The notes under the pieces were generated by a model. That model had not been told where the DNA came from. It saw only the letters and a list, made by a program, of their open reading frames with translations, and did not search any database. A stretch of DNA of 64,000 nucleotides from Methylosarcina fibrata AML-C10 (GTDB lineage Bacteria; Pseudomonadota; Gammaproteobacteria; Methylococcales; Methylomonadaceae): positions 703,902 through 767,901 of the forward strand of contig NZ_KB889965.1 of the NCBI RefSeq assembly GCF_000372865.1. Reading direction: 5' to 3'. The stretch's first letter is position 1; the number at the start of each line of letters is the position of its first letter. This document shows positions 16,302 through 24,504 of this stretch, piece by piece. Both the position numbers and the translations under genes were made by a program.

Positions 16302-17185
16302 GGGACTTTCCTTATCACTGCACGGCAACGGCAATTGATTTCAAGTGGCGGATTCATAAACGGCCCGAATGGTGTTTGAAATGGCTGATTGATGCTTACG
16401 CCTTTGCTGTTCATTACTTCGGTTTGGTAATGGGCATGCCTTACCCGTTCATCATGGGCGGTTCGCCAGAAACGGCGGTAATTGTTGGGATTGATTAGCC
16501 CGGCTTTACCGGCAATATTGATTGCCGATTGTTGGGCCGTATGGGCAATTTTACTTGCCAGATTGCGGGCTATGGCGTTTGCACGATGAACCAATAAAGC
16601 CTTGTATTGCTTGATTACAAGTCTGTCAATTGCTTCGGGATCAAGCCCACGTTCGATTGACTTTCTTATGACGTTTCGCTGACTGGCTGAAAGGTTTCTG
16701 ATGACTTCCGGGGGTAGGGTGTCCATACTGGGTCGGCTATAGTCTTGCGTTAGCGCTATAGATTCCAGCGTTTGCCGGTAAGCTCTTAAACTCCTTGCTT
16801 GATTCGGGGATAAGCCGATAGTTTCGAGTATCCGCTTCGGATTCGGCCCGGCCAAATGAACCGCCTTTTTGATTTCGGCGGAAATTTCCCGAAGTTGGTT
16901 GTTGATGAATTCGATTTTCAGTGAAACCGGATATTCGAAATCCGGCAATCCCAAAGTCAACAAAAGCAAATTGATTGATTCATCATGCAGAGCGGTCAAA
17001 TTTTCTTTAAAACCCTGTAATAACTGGGCTTCAAGTTGCTCTATGGTTAAATTGTCGAAGTTGTTTATACCGTTTAATTGTGCGGTATCTGTAGGGTAAT
17101 TTTCCCGGATATAGTCAATTGCCGATAAAAACGACTCTTTTAACTTCAGTTCGAAGTTATCTATCAAATTTTCAAAGTCGTTCAT
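16298..17185 (-). CDS. phage minor head protein (Mu F / SPP1 gp7-like)
   Basis: A 295-aa protein. The C-terminal domain reads FWRTAHDERVRHAHYQT, NSKGVSINQPFQTPFGPFMNPP and INCRCRAVIRKV, the signature of the minor head (Mu gpF, SPP1 gp7) family. The N-terminal half is helical. These proteins bind the portal and help head assembly or DNA delivery. The gene overlaps both neighbours by a few bases, so it belongs to a tightly coupled head operon. Confidence 0.85.
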   Translation of the reverse strand: MNDFENLIDNFELKLKESFLSAIDYIRENYPTDTAQLNGINNFDNLTIEQLEAQLLQGFKENLTALHDESINLLLLTLGLPDFEYPVSLKIEFINNQLREISAEIKKAVHLAGPNPKRILETIGLSPNQARSLRAYRQTLESIALTQDYSRPSMDTLPPEVIRNLSASQRNVIRKSIERGLDPEAIDRLVIKQYKALLVHRANAIARNLASKIAHTAQQSAINIAGKAGLINPNNYRRFWRTAHDERVRHAHYQTEVMNSKGVSINQPFQTPFGPFMNPPLEINCRCRAVIRKVP

Positions 17186-17661
17186 GGAATCAGTTTTGCC
17201 GAATATTGGGGTTGCTCGACCAAATACGGCTTAAGCAAGCTCATGACATAATCGGGTAAAGGACCTTCTTTCATTGTGCGGTAAGAGGATTCCGATTCGC
17301 CTACCCGGGCGGAACTCAATTTGTAGATTTGTCGATATTGCACCGGGTCGGTTATATCGTGATTCAACAGAAAATAGGCAAGTTCACAATTTGCGTCTTT
17401 GATTTTGCCCGGTATGACGTTCGAGGCGATAGGTTGCCCGTTACGATTGGTAACGCCTGTTCTGGGCCACTGTAACGGCTGTTCCGGGTCTGTGGGTTGC
17501 CCGATAAATTCGAGCTGATCGATAAGCCGTGTAGCCAAAAACAAGGCATTATTGAATTGACTATCCCCCAGTAAGTCAACGGCATTTAGCCTTACTACCG
17601 TGTATTCGTAAAGCTCAAATTCGCTAACGAAAGAGTTTGTTCCTAATTCGATTGCCGCCAT
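17182..17661 (-). CDS. phage head-tail connector-like protein (DnaT-like fold family)
   Basis: A 159-aa protein. The segment LQWPRTGVTNRNGQPIASNVIPGKIKDANCELAYFLL is typical of a small phage protein often annotated as DnaT-like ssDNA-binding, but which sits in head modules as a connector. The conserved WPRTG box and the Val-Ile-Pro turn before a helix support this. The stop overlaps the start of the minor head gene. Confidence 0.65.
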   Translation of the reverse strand: MAAIELGTNSFVSEFELYEYTVVRLNAVDLLGDSQFNNALFLATRLIDQLEFIGQPTDPEQPLQWPRTGVTNRNGQPIASNVIPGKIKDANCELAYFLLNHDITDPVQYRQIYKLSSARVGESESSYRTMKEGPLPDYVMSLLKPYLVEQPQYSAKLIP

Positions 17662-18154
17662 AATTCAACCTTGAAAAAATGGGCATCCTTGCCCGATTGC
17701 TTCCATAATTCCTTAATTGTTTCGATAATTTCAGGCGTTAAATTGCAACTTCCTCAACCGTCAAGGAAGCTGAAATCGGATGCGAACCAACCAATACCTT
17801 TTTTCCGTAAATTAAAGGAACGGGCACACCTTCCATTTCCGTATTGACCGGCCCGTCAAAGTAGTATGATGTGCCATCGGCTTTTTTGCCGATGTCGCCC
17901 GTGTTGATCTTGGGTTGTGGCGTCAACATACCGACAACTCCGCCTATTACCAAAGAGGCGCCTATTGCCATTAGCCATCCTTGCCCGGTAAATGCACCGA
18001 TCGTAAAGAGAACCACGCCGGCTATGATTTTAAAGGTATTACCAGAGCCGGCCGCCAGTGGAGTAAACCGAATCTTTTTCAATTTACCCAACATTTCCAA
18101 CTGTTCTTCACCAATGACTTCCTTAACGCCATTTTCGAATTCACAAGTCACTCG

Positions 18155-19256
18155 CAGGACTTACGCAAGACTCATGCGTAGAGATGGATTTCTGAGCTGT
18201 TGGCAGAGGTAGTCATCGAGTAGCTTCTGTTTCAATTGATAGACCGTCCGTCCCGAGGTGTAGGCCAATTGCTTCAGTCGAACCCAAACCAGGAAAGCGC
18301 AGGCAATATGATTGCGCTGAATGCGGGCAGAGCGGCACTGGCAGCGTTCCCTTCCGGTGACCTGTTTGCCTTCGCGGTGCAGTTGCTCGATCTTCCAGCG
18401 ATAGCCGCACGCCTGTTGTGCGGCCGCCGTGGAATGCTGAGTGGGCTCGTTGGTCACGACCCAATCCGTGCGGTGGGTGGACACCTCAACCCGGAACAGG
18501 TGCACCTTGTGGTGTTTGGGAAAGCCTCTGATCTTGATGGTTTTACCGTGCGCCCGCTCGGTCGGGCTCCAGATCAGCGAGTCGACCCGTTGGTAAGGTC
18601 GCTCGCCGCCGGAATCATCCACTTGGCGGTTAGCCTTGAGCGGACAATAATAGACTTTCTGCAAGGATTCGATGAATAACATCAGGTCTTTCGTGGCGTA
18701 CCAGCTATCCATCAGCACGGCGTGAAACGGCAAACGCTTGTGATGCACGGCATTGCCGAGCATGTCGTGGACATGATCCAGTTTGGATTGGCCGTCGCCA
18801 TCGGGATCGTAGAGCCGGTAGTCGATCAGCCAGAACTGATCCAACTCCGGATTGACATAGACGCAGGTCACGACGCCGATACCGCGAATCAGGCCATGGG
18901 CATTGCCGCTGTACTGGTGACGTACTAGGGCAATCTTTCGGGAGAAGTCCTTATCCAGCACGGTGTCGTCGAAGATCAGGTAGCCGGCCGGTGTGAGGAC
19001 GATGTCGTTGCGGACGTTGTCCCATATCAGCCGCGGGGTCATCCGTTCTCGTTGCAGGTAGCGGTTGATGGCATCGTGGCTGAAGGTGTCATGGTGATCG
19101 GCAAAATAGGTCAGCGTATAATTGATCTGGCTGACCAGCAGAAATTGGCAATAATCCAGGCGAGTCATAAAAGATTTGATCATAACTTGATGTCGCTTTT
19201 GACCTCAGTCTTTGATTCATGTGCCTTCAGCGATCAGATATTTTGCGTAAGTCCTG
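18155..19256 (-). mobile_element. 1102-bp insertion sequence
   Basis: Perfect 14-bp inverted repeats (CAGGACTTACGCAA / TTGCGTAAGTCCTG) bound the element. A 5-bp target duplication ACTCG lies at 18150-18154 and 19257-19261. One transposase gene fills it. The restored host frame confirms the boundaries. The perfect ends and intact transposase suggest a recent insertion. IS4/IS701-like by transposase pattern; the exact family is not certain. Confidence 0.92.
18161..19183 (-). CDS. DDE transposase (IS4/IS701-like)
   Basis: A 340-aa transposase. Features seen are YLIFDDTVLDKDFS (first Asp), FHAVLMDSWYATKDLM (second Asp) and YRWKIEQLHREGKQVTG (the YREK-like box with the Glu). The gene ends inside the left inverted repeat. 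A second in-frame Met at residue 6 could be the start. It is intact and so may be active. Confidence 0.88.
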   Translation of the reverse strand: MIKSFMTRLDYCQFLLVSQINYTLTYFADHHDTFSHDAINRYLQRERMTPRLIWDNVRNDIVLTPAGYLIFDDTVLDKDFSRKIALVRHQYSGNAHGLIRGIGVVTCVYVNPELDQFWLIDYRLYDPDGDGQSKLDHVHDMLGNAVHHKRLPFHAVLMDSWYATKDLMLFIESLQKVYYCPLKANRQVDDSGGERPYQRVDSLIWSPTERAHGKTIKIRGFPKHHKVHLFRVEVSTHRTDWVVTNEPTQHSTAAAQQACGYRWKIEQLHREGKQVTGRERCQCRSARIQRNHIACAFLVWVRLKQLAYTSGRTVYQLKQKLLDDYLCQQLRNPSLRMSLA

Positions 19257-19499
19257 ACTCGATAATTTTCATAAGTGGGTAGGTTGTCTCGAATCCAGGG
19301 CAGGAAATCCGGACGATTGGCTGTTATTAAACGAATGGCTTCAGCCGGGGATTTAACAAACAATTCCCATTTTCTGCCGAATTTTTTTCCCATAACGCCA
19401 TCAAGAATAACCGTCGTCTTCATCTTTGTTCCGTAATTGAATATTAAAAAAGTGGGCATCCTTGCCCGATTGCTTCCTTAACCTTTTTACAACAGCAAA

Positions 19500-20396
19500 T
19501 TAAATAATGACGCCCTTTAAACGGCTTGCGCATTTGGGGTGCTTCAAGACTAAACCGCTATACCATTCAATTCGGGTGCGGTAAGCCGGCTTTGTCTCGA
19601 TTTCGCCCAAATCGCGAACGTCCATCGGTTCGGTTTGGATGCCGTGCATTGCATCAGGACCGAACTTAACCGCATAAATTGAAGTGGTTGCATTACTGGA
19701 ACCTTGCGTTTCGGTGCTTGTTAAAATGGGGTTGCCGTCGGCGCCGTCTTCGATAATCCCGATTGGGGTGCCGGCATAAGTTTCAACTTCGCGGCCGAAG
19801 TAATCACGGGTAACGCTGACAACGCCACTTGCCCGGCCCAATGCAACAAGTTTGCGGCGGGCGGCCTTGTTCATCAAAAGTATGCTTGGGGTGCCCTGAA
19901 TCGAGTCAATCAATTCGTCAAGCATACCCATATCCAAAGCGGCGCCGTTTGCGCCTGCCGTAATAACCTGATTTCCGGTTAAGCGAACGTTCAAGCCGTC
20001 AAATTCTTTAGGGTTTGTTCCGGTATCGCCATGAAAAAACGTTGATAACCAACTTAAGGTTAAAGCTTTTGCTTTCATGGCATCGTGAACCGCCCGGCTA
20101 TCGTTATCGCCGGTTCCCATCTTGATTTGTGCAACGTCGAAATCCGAATCGCCGCCGATGATAGTAAGGGATTCGGTAACAGGATTTACAACGCCGGTTG
20201 ATTCCGTATAGCCTTCATTGAAGCCGCGAAAGGCAATACCCGGCAAAGTGTCTTCGATGTTGTATTTGTAGGCATTGCCTTTGATATTCACGAAAGGCAG
20301 ATTGGCCAATACCGGATTTTCACGGGCAAAAATTTCAACTACGCCACTTGCAAGCGGGGTAGGATTTAGTTTTTGCCATTCTGAAATTGTTAACAT
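19500..20396 (-). CDS. phage major capsid protein (HK97-like)
   Basis: A 298-aa capsid protein with a strong AAGGAG site before its ATG. The pattern ARENPVLANLPFVNIKGNAYKYN, then AGANGAALDMGMLDELIDSIQGTPSILLMNKAARRKLVAL and ending TRIEWYSGLVLKHPKCASRLKGV, matches small HK97-fold capsid proteins. It has no N-terminal delta domain, and the separate scaffold-like gene upstream could supply that role. It is the second intact gene after the portal in the head operon. Confidence 0.85.
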   Translation of the reverse strand: MLTISEWQKLNPTPLASGVVEIFARENPVLANLPFVNIKGNAYKYNIEDTLPGIAFRGFNEGYTESTGVVNPVTESLTIIGGDSDFDVAQIKMGTGDNDSRAVHDAMKAKALTLSWLSTFFHGDTGTNPKEFDGLNVRLTGNQVITAGANGAALDMGMLDELIDSIQGTPSILLMNKAARRKLVALGRASGVVSVTRDYFGREVETYAGTPIGIIEDGADGNPILTSTETQGSSNATTSIYAVKFGPDAMHGIQTEPMDVRDLGEIETKPAYRTRIEWYSGLVLKHPKCASRLKGVII

Positions 20397-20427
20397 TTAT
20401 TTTCTCTCCTTGAAAAATTTAAAAAAC

Positions 20428-20772
20428 TTATTTGTAGCCGTGGCTCATTCGAGCAATCGGTGGTAATTCGTCCGGGTTCACCTTTTGCGGGGTGATACCC
20501 GGTTTCTTTGTATCGGTTTCTGGCACTGCCGTTCTGAAAATGCCGGTTTCTTTCGCTTTATTGAACCATTTCACTTTTGCTGCCGGGCTCAGTTCTTCCG
20601 GAATCAAGGCTTTTAAGCCGTCCGGAATCGTTGCAAGCATTGCGTTTGCGACAAACTCCAAATCGGCCGTATTTGCCGCGAGTTCTGTTTTTAAACGTTC
20701 AATTTCGCTATGGGAATCGGCGGTGACCGGGGTTCCTGTTTGTTGTTCGGTTTGTGTTATTTCTTGTGTCAT
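20428..20772 (-). CDS. scaffold-like phage protein (114 aa)
   Basis: An acidic 114-aa protein with a coiled-coil-like N-terminus (SEIERLKTELAANTADLEFV) and a Pro-rich C-terminus. It lies between portal and major capsid genes, the usual position of a scaffold or head maturation gene. Its ATG at 20772 follows the portal stop by one base, implying coupling. Function is inferred from position and composition. Confidence 0.6.
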   Translation of the reverse strand: MTQEITQTEQQTGTPVTADSHSEIERLKTELAANTADLEFVANAMLATIPDGLKALIPEELSPAAKVKWFNKAKETGIFRTAVPETDTKKPGITPQKVNPDELPPIARMSHGYK

Positions 20773-20773
20773 A

Positions 20774-21855
20774 TTAATCAACTAAAGTAATTTGGCTGGA
20801 TTCGTCTTTGCGCCGCAATAGCTCTTGAATGGCGTCTTGCCGGGTCGGGTATCCGTCCGGGTTTTCGGAAATCAAAACATCAACCGGAGACCAAACGCCC
20901 ATTTCAAGCTTTGCCCGTGCATTGTTCAGGCGTTCGGTTTCGGTTAAATTCTCTTGCATTTCTGCAAAGTCAACCGTAACGCGGGCGTCTTCGGCAATGG
21001 TGCCGGGTTGATGGGTGTTAACCACGCGCTTGATGATTTCAAACAATTGCGTTTCATATCGCCGCCATAAAGCAATATCGTCTTGCCGTGCTTCTCTTAA
21101 ATCGATTTGTTCAACATGTTTTGCCGCGCCGGATTCAGAACGCCGATCAAGGTCGAAAACATCCGCCGAAAGATCGTTTGAGGCCGCGATTTGCCGCAAT
21201 ACAAATTGAATGGCTTCTAAAATATCGCCAATAGGCGCATTGGGGGCGGCAAAGCCGAATGAACCGCCTTCGGGCAGGGTAACGGCCCTTTCCGGCCCCA
21301 CGTTCAACGCTTCGCCGGCCGGGATACCGGCGGCCCATGCTTGCCCGTGGGCTTGCAGTTCAACCGCCCGCCAAAGATTCGACAAGGCAACGTTTATTGC
21401 CTCTTGCGCTTCGATAAGATCGTCCCCGCCGGCAACAAAAAATTGATCGTCCGGTAGTGAATCGAATAAACAGATAAAAGGGGGCAACCCGTAAGGATTA
21501 ACGCCTTTCGGATTGCCCCCCATTTTCACAGGATTGCCGCGATAGTCCCGCCGGGTATACGTTCCCGCCGTCCAATCGGAATAGGTCACTTCCTGTTCTT
21601 TTGCCGCTTTGTGAGTGACGATAAACCGCTCAGGAAACAGCGGGTTGCCATACTCAACGTCTAAAATGTTTGGGGTGATAACCGATAAAGTAAGCTGATC
21701 ATTCATCCAGCCCACTTGTAAAACGGACGTTTTAAGCAACTTCGTCAAACGGCTCAGGCGTTTTAACACTATGTCGACACCAGCGGCTTTGTAAATTTCT
21801 TCCGCCGCTACTTGGTCAATTCCGGTAAACGTCCGTCTTGGGGCTAATCGGTAAA
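20774..21855 (-). pseudogene. phage portal protein, C-terminal part (split by transposon)
   Basis: The frame reads from the transposon junction through RLAPRRTFTGIDQVAAEEIYKA to the stop at 20774. Features include NVALSNLWRAVELQAHGQAW, DRRSESGAAKHVEQIDLREARQDD and a C-terminal helix, typical of portal proteins. The first in-frame ATG (21892) lies in transposon DNA and is not the native start. Joined to 39223-39001 it makes a 432-aa portal (1299 bases, frame intact). Confidence 0.88.
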
Positions 21856-22030
21856 TGTAGCGGCTTGCATTTGAAAGCGGCCGGACTCGCATTTATCGCC
21901 GATTTCGGCTCGAATTAACTGCAACTGAAAATTCCGTTCGGCTCAGATTAAATGCAACTGAGCTTGCATTTATCCATTCGGGCTCGCATTCGATGTTCTT
22001 CGGCTCACTTTAACTGCAAATGAAATCCGG
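21856..22030. repeat. left terminal inverted repeat region of the 17-kb transposon
   Basis: It begins TGTAGCGGCTTGCATTTGAA and carries motifs of the CTCGCATTT, CTCGAATTAACTGCAACTGA and CTTGCATTTA type. It matches the inverted right end (39000-38824) over nearly its whole length, with scattered mismatches and a near-identical core about 21883-21945. Confidence 0.88.
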
Positions 22031-22032
22031 AT

Positions 22033-22143
22033 TCAAATGGGCAAGCCCGCCGCCAAAAATTGGCTACGCAGTTCCGCTACGCGCGTAGCGTCCAGGTTAT
22101 TGCTGAATAGCGTCTTGATCTCCCGTGGTTTAATATCGACCAG
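22033..22143 (-). pseudogene. 3' fragment of a second tniB-like ATPase gene
   Basis: On the minus strand this reads DIKPREIKTLFSNNLDATRV, then AELRSQFLAAGLPI and a stop. It matches the last 35 or so residues of the intact ATPase (DVKPAEIKALFSNNLDATRV...AELRGQFLAAGLPI). The left end is therefore an inverted, diverged copy of the right end that still carries the end of the neighbouring gene. Confidence 0.85.
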
Positions 22144-22161
22144 AATCCACCGAACGTAAGT

Positions 22162-23160
22162 TTATAAAATTGAATGTGACAAAAGCTCATCCAGAATATA
22201 TTCCAGATCATGGCTCATTAGATTTACATCGGACTCCACCATATCCAACATCACAGCTCGATCCCGTAGCTCGCCTGCAGAGTACAAGCCGCCAGCACCG
22301 AAAAACAGCTCGATACGGTGTTGCTCCTCTACTAAGTTAGCTTCTCCGAGACGCCCATCGTGTCGCCAACGAGCAATCAATGTCTCCCGCAGGGATCGGT
22401 GAGAAGAATCTTCCGGCAACGGCCGATTCAAGAACCGCCACACTGACCGTGGAAATAATCTCGATTGCTTGGGGCCATCCCAAATTTCCTTCAATATATT
22501 TCGTTCATGGCTGAACTCATGGGTCAGAGAATTCGATAGTGCCATGGTGCCAAATGCTGCTTCGGTAACACCCGCGATAATGCCTGCGATTGCCGACCAA
22601 GCGGCTTGCGCGCCGAGAGATAGTCCGCCGGATAACGCTCCGCCCAAACCGCTGCCGAGAAGGGAAAGAACGGTGAACTGGGTCGACTGAAGTTCCTGAC
22701 GGTCTTGAAGACGATCGGCGGCATCGGCAGCTCGTTCTTCTTCGCAGTCGGCTTCCGCTGCGGCACTCTTTACGGCCAGCAAAGCTTGCAATATCCGAAT
22801 AGCTAGCTGTTCTCTAACTTGCAACCGTTGTATTCGCTTGTCTGGTTCACGTTGCGGATTCTCACCATCCTGCAAATGACGATCCTCTACTGATTTCGTA
22901 ACGCCTATGATATTGGCGATGTCCAATGTTGCGGGAGATAACGCAGAGACTTCCGTAAGGGATAGCGCGGGATTTTCTTCATCGTACCGTTCCGAACCGG
23001 AAATGTCCTTAAACTCCGATGCAGGACCGCACTTGCGGTCTACAGAATGGGCGATCAGTGTTTCACCGGTAGGTTTTGGTGCTTGACTAGCGCATCCAAA
23101 AGCCAAAACAATCGTGGCGGCCAAAGCACAAGATAGGCCCGAAAATCGGCGGTCTTTCAT
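22162..23160 (-). CDS. hypothetical lipoprotein (332 aa)
   Basis: A 332-aa protein with a lipoprotein signal (AATIVLAFGCAS, lipid-modified Cys at about 23). The middle has a Gly-rich hydrophobic pair of segments (VLSLLGSGLGGALSGGLSLGAQAAWSAIAGIIAG), possibly membrane-inserting. The rest is charged and helical. No family is recognised. It is the last gene of the minus-strand cargo cluster and could be an envelope stress component with the DUF2490 and BOF genes; that is inference from position. Confidence 0.6.
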   Translation of the reverse strand: MKDRRFSGLSCALAATIVLAFGCASQAPKPTGETLIAHSVDRKCGPASEFKDISGSERYDEENPALSLTEVSALSPATLDIANIIGVTKSVEDRHLQDGENPQREPDKRIQRLQVREQLAIRILQALLAVKSAAAEADCEEERAADAADRLQDRQELQSTQFTVLSLLGSGLGGALSGGLSLGAQAAWSAIAGIIAGVTEAAFGTMALSNSLTHEFSHERNILKEIWDGPKQSRLFPRSVWRFLNRPLPEDSSHRSLRETLIARWRHDGRLGEANLVEEQHRIELFFGAGGLYSAGELRDRAVMLDMVESDVNLMSHDLEYILDELLSHSIL

Positions 23161-23207
23161 GGCAAGCGGGTTGCTGTGGTCATTTAATATCTCTAAACCG
23201 TATGATA

Positions 23208-23975
23208 TTAGAATCGATAACTCAGGTTGGCGTTCACATTATGCGTGAGGACTATGTCACCGCCGGTTTCCTGAATGGTTTGCCCAAGATACCCCAGGTC
23301 CATGCCTAGCTGCCGGTTGAGCTGGAAACTAAATCCGGCCATCGCGCGGTTTTCGCTGAACCCTGTCGCTCCGAAACTATTGGCATTCAGATGGCAGAGC
23401 ACCTCGTCGCCCACGTACAGGGACAGTTTGGGATCGATGAATGCCAGGTGAAACTGGAGTGAGGACATTTGTCGCAAACGAATCCCCACGTTGCCCGTAG
23501 ACTGGTTGACCCGCTCTTCCAGACGGGTGCGGATCTTGGCTGTAAAGCGCGCGACCGGAAAGTCGAACACTAGATCCTGGTAGGGCCGGCTTTCGTGGTA
23601 GTCGGTCTTGCCGAGAGAATGATGCCAATCATGGACATAGCCCAGCCAGACGCTGGCGTAGGAATTGACGGAAAAGCCCATCTGCGCGTAGAACTGGTCT
23701 TCGTTGAGGCGCCAGGCAGAGGGACTGTCGTCCCGCAGGCGCGTCTGATCGATGAGGGTCCAGCGGAATCCCCGAAGCCCGGGAGAGAAATCGCCGAGCT
23801 TTCCGGAAAGAGTGAGCGAACTCCAACTGCCCGCCATGTTTTCCACGGAATCGGCTTTTGCCGTTGCCCCCCACAGGCTGCCCGCCAGCAGGACGAACCC
23901 AGCCGATCTGGCGGGCAATTTGTGGAAATGAAGATTGTTTAGCGCTTTGCTAACGATTCCGGACATCGTTGGCAT
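23208..23975 (-). CDS. DUF2490 outer-membrane beta-barrel protein
   Basis: About 255 aa from the ATG at 23975 (23966 is also possible; an upstream start at 24041 overlaps the BOF gene). It has a signal peptide (FVLLAGSLWGATAKA), then alternating amphipathic strands and a C-terminal aromatic residue (NANLSYRF), as in outer-membrane barrels. WSSLTLSGKLGDFSPGLRGF and LNEDQFYAQMGFSVN match the DUF2490 family of unknown function. Inserted in the outer membrane; no ligand known. Confidence 0.75.
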   Translation of the reverse strand: MPTMSGIVSKALNNLHFHKLPARSAGFVLLAGSLWGATAKADSVENMAGSWSSLTLSGKLGDFSPGLRGFRWTLIDQTRLRDDSPSAWRLNEDQFYAQMGFSVNSYASVWLGYVHDWHHSLGKTDYHESRPYQDLVFDFPVARFTAKIRTRLEERVNQSTGNVGIRLRQMSSLQFHLAFIDPKLSLYVGDEVLCHLNANSFGATGFSENRAMAGFSFQLNRQLGMDLGYLGQTIQETGGDIVLTHNVNANLSYRF

Positions 23976-24037
23976 CCGTATTGTTTTGCAAAATTCATAA
24001 AAGGGAACGGAGCGAAGCCAGCCGTCCCCTGGATAAA

Positions 24038-24394
24038 TCAAGGCAACACTTTGAGTTGTTTGACCTCCAATTCTTCCGCCTCGCCGAAGTCTTTGTCGAA
24101 CTCGCCGCTGATTTCCACTCGGGTCTTGGCGTCAAGGGTTTGGCCGGCCGGCAGCAGTTGCGGTTCGATTTCCACGCGCAATTTACCGCTGTCATCGGCA
24201 AAGGTGTAATGTTTGCCGCCGTCGTGCGACACCAGCCGGCCGCGTAAGGTCGCGTATTGGTCGTCCGTGCCGGTATCCAGCAATTGCTTGACGGTCATGG
24301 CCGGCACATTGCTTGGGCCGGCGTATTCCGCCAGCGCGGCATTGGCAACGAAAGCGAGAATAATCAAGGTCGTTAAGGTCGATAAGCGTTTCAT
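24038..24394 (-). CDS. YgiW/YdeI family BOF (OB-fold) periplasmic stress protein
   Basis: A 118-aa protein starting at 24394, with a signal peptide ending NAALA. The BOF pattern AMTVKQLLDTGTDDQYATLRGRL, HYTFADDSGKLRVEI, ISGEFDKDFGEAEELEVKQLK is clear. Enterobacterial ygiW adjoins qseBC and takes part in stress tolerance; here the gene follows the kinase on the same strand, the same partnership in a different order. The longer frame from 24469 has no signal peptide at its start, so it was rejected. Confidence 0.88.
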   Translation of the reverse strand: MKRLSTLTTLIILAFVANAALAEYAGPSNVPAMTVKQLLDTGTDDQYATLRGRLVSHDGGKHYTFADDSGKLRVEIEPQLLPAGQTLDAKTRVEISGEFDKDFGEAEELEVKQLKVLP

Positions 24395-24504
24395 GGCTGC
24401 TTCTCCAAATAATCGATAAATGAAAGGCACGTCCCGTACAAACGTGGGTATGCACCGGGATCGTGGCAATCATTTGACCATGCGGCGATGAAGCGAATAT
24501 GAAG

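Larger units (their letters stand above)
17738..19423 (-). pseudogene. lambda gpI-like tail assembly protein gene, split by an IS
   Basis: The N-terminal part is at 19423-19257 (MKTTVILDGVMGKKFGRKW..., with KSPAEAIRLI) and the C-terminal part at 18154-17738 (a hydrophobic Gly-rich region, then YFDGPVNTEMEGVPVPLIYG). Together they align in order with lambda tail assembly protein I, including the final Leu-Tyr-Gly region. Removing the IS and one copy of ACTCG restores one frame of 192 aa (579 bases). The gene is certainly inactive now. It is the only tail-related gene in the element. Confidence 0.85.

Noticed and set aside
21850-21892. ATG at 21892 as the portal start
   Set aside because: It lies within the transposon's terminal repeat; the native start is at 39223.
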